Below are positions 21,153 through 21,762 of a DNA stretch of 21,762 nucleotides, piece by piece (the first letter of the stretch is position 1; the number at the start of each line of letters is the position of its first letter). The notes below the pieces were generated by a model. The model was not told the DNA's origin and searched no databases. It saw only the letters and a program-made list of their open reading frames with translations. A program made the position numbers and the translations under genes. Source of the stretch: Chth-196 sp044370935 (lineage in GTDB: Bacteria > Verrucomicrobiota > Verrucomicrobiia > Chthoniobacterales > Chthoniobacteraceae); the NCBI GenBank assembly GCA_044370935.1, contig JBILUQ010000030.1, positions 1 through 21,762 of the forward strand, in the 5' to 3' direction.

Positions 21153-21762
21153 ATGAGTTTTTCCCGTTTGAATTTTCGGATTGAAGCCGTTGCTCAGGGC
21201 TCCAGGGCCCGGGCAGCAAGCTTTCGCACCTTGCACAACGAGGTGCAAACTCCGGTTTTCATGCCGGTGGGAACGCAGGCTACTGTAAAGGCGCAGCTCA
21301 CCCAGTCGCTGGAGGACGCCGGATCGCAGGTGCTGCTTGCCAACACTTATCATCTCTTGTTGCGGCCGGGACCTGAAGTCTTCCGTGCACTCGGCGGAAT
21401 TCATCAATTCATGAGTTGGAAGCGCTCCGTGCTGACAGACTCGGGCGGGTTTCAGATTTTTTCGCTACCTCATGCTCGTTCGATGAGTGAGGAGGGGGCG
21501 GTGTTCCAGAGCTATCTGGACGGACGCACCATTTTGTTGAGTCCGGAGGTGAGCATTGAAACGCAGAAGGCCATCGGCAGCGACATCATGATGGTGCTGG
21601 ATCAGTGCATTCCATCGACAGCCGACGAGGCAACGGCGCGCCAGGCGATGGGAATCACGCATCGCTGGGCTCAGCGCAGCCTTGTTGCGCGCGGCAATTC
21701 GGTGCAGTCGCTCTTTGGGATTGTGCAGGGAGCTCTTTATGAGAATCTCCGCCGCGAGAGCG
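21153..21762 (+). CDS. tgt: Queuine tRNA-ribosyltransferase, N-terminal part (3'-truncated by window edge)
   Basis: Tgt exchanges guanine-34 for preQ1 in the anticodons of tRNAs for Asp, Asn, His and Tyr. The 203 residues present contain TPVFMPVGTQATVK (33-46), VLLANTYHLLLRPG (60-73), LTDSGGFQIFSL (95-106, with Asp96 the conserved active-site Asp), a SPEVSIETQKAIGSDIMMVLDQC stretch (in part) and LFGIVQGALYENLR. The nucleophilic Asp and the zinc-binding Cys/His cluster lie beyond the window. The start is set by ggagg 5 bases upstream. Its transcription is probably separate from the DUF1501 gene, given the hairpin between them. Confidence 0.95.
   Translation, partial: MSFSRLNFRIEAVAQGSRARAASFRTLHNEVQTPVFMPVGTQATVKAQLTQSLEDAGSQVLLANTYHLLLRPGPEVFRALGGIHQFMSWKRSVLTDSGGFQIFSLPHARSMSEEGAVFQSYLDGRTILLSPEVSIETQKAIGSDIMMVLDQCIPSTADEATARQAMGITHRWAQRSLVARGNSVQSLFGIVQGALYENLRRES

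Noticed and set aside
1..21762. Search for defence systems, mobile elements, CRISPR arrays, tRNA or rRNA genes
   Set aside because: No transposase, integrase, toxin-antitoxin pair, restriction gene, regular spaced repeats or tRNA-like cloverleaf was recognised. Nearly all long frames are assigned to known metabolic or envelope families.

Overview
This window looks like chromosomal DNA of a Gram-negative, LPS-bearing member of the Planctomycetes-Verrucomicrobia-Chlamydiae group, most likely Verrucomicrobiota. The reasons are: a paired PSCyt1/PSCyt2/PSD1 cytochrome-like gene and DUF1501 gene (a hallmark of Planctomycetes and Verrucomicrobia); a full LPS-export and Kdo module (kdsA, lptC-like, lptA-like, lptB) plus lpxI; moderately high GC; and mostly weak Shine-Dalgarno sites. 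The assignment is inference from gene content, because no rRNA or marker tree is available here.

Layout. 1-1140 (+) is the 3' end of a secreted ceramidase-like/LamG protein. It converges, across a hairpin-rich spacer (1141-1324), on a long minus-strand block, 8990 down to 1325. In transcription order this block is a PfkB sugar kinase, a two-domain M16 peptidase, kdsA, lptC-like, lptA-like, lptB and hpf. A divergent spacer (8991-9146) separates this block from the plus-strand genes nadB, folE2 and lpxI (9147-12502). A 445-bp AT-richer gap with palindromes and a 20-codon leader ORF follows, then a 970-residue exported FecR-domain protein with beta-helix-like repeats (12948-15860). Next come the PSCyt1/PSCyt2/discoidin-like/PSD1 protein (16043-19525) and its DUF1501 partner with a twin-arginine signal (19581-21044). 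The window ends inside tgt (21153 onward).

How the genes work together. kdsA makes Kdo-8-phosphate for the LPS inner core. The lptC/lptA/lptB products are candidates for the machine that carries finished LPS across the periplasm, and lpxI acts in lipid A synthesis, so a large part of the window serves the outer membrane. The kdsA-lptC-lptA-lptB-hpf order resembles the proteobacterial kdsC-lptC-lptA-lptB-rpoN-hpf cluster, with kdsA in the position of kdsC and without rpoN. nadB (NAD synthesis) and folE2 (dihydroneopterin triphosphate for folate or queuosine) are housekeeping genes. The exported proteins (ceramidase-like, FecR/beta-helix, PSD1, DUF1501) are the lineage-specific part.

I saw no defence system, transposon, integrase, CRISPR array, tRNA or rRNA. 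The least described element is the FecR/beta-helix protein with its structured leader and overlapping mini-ORF.
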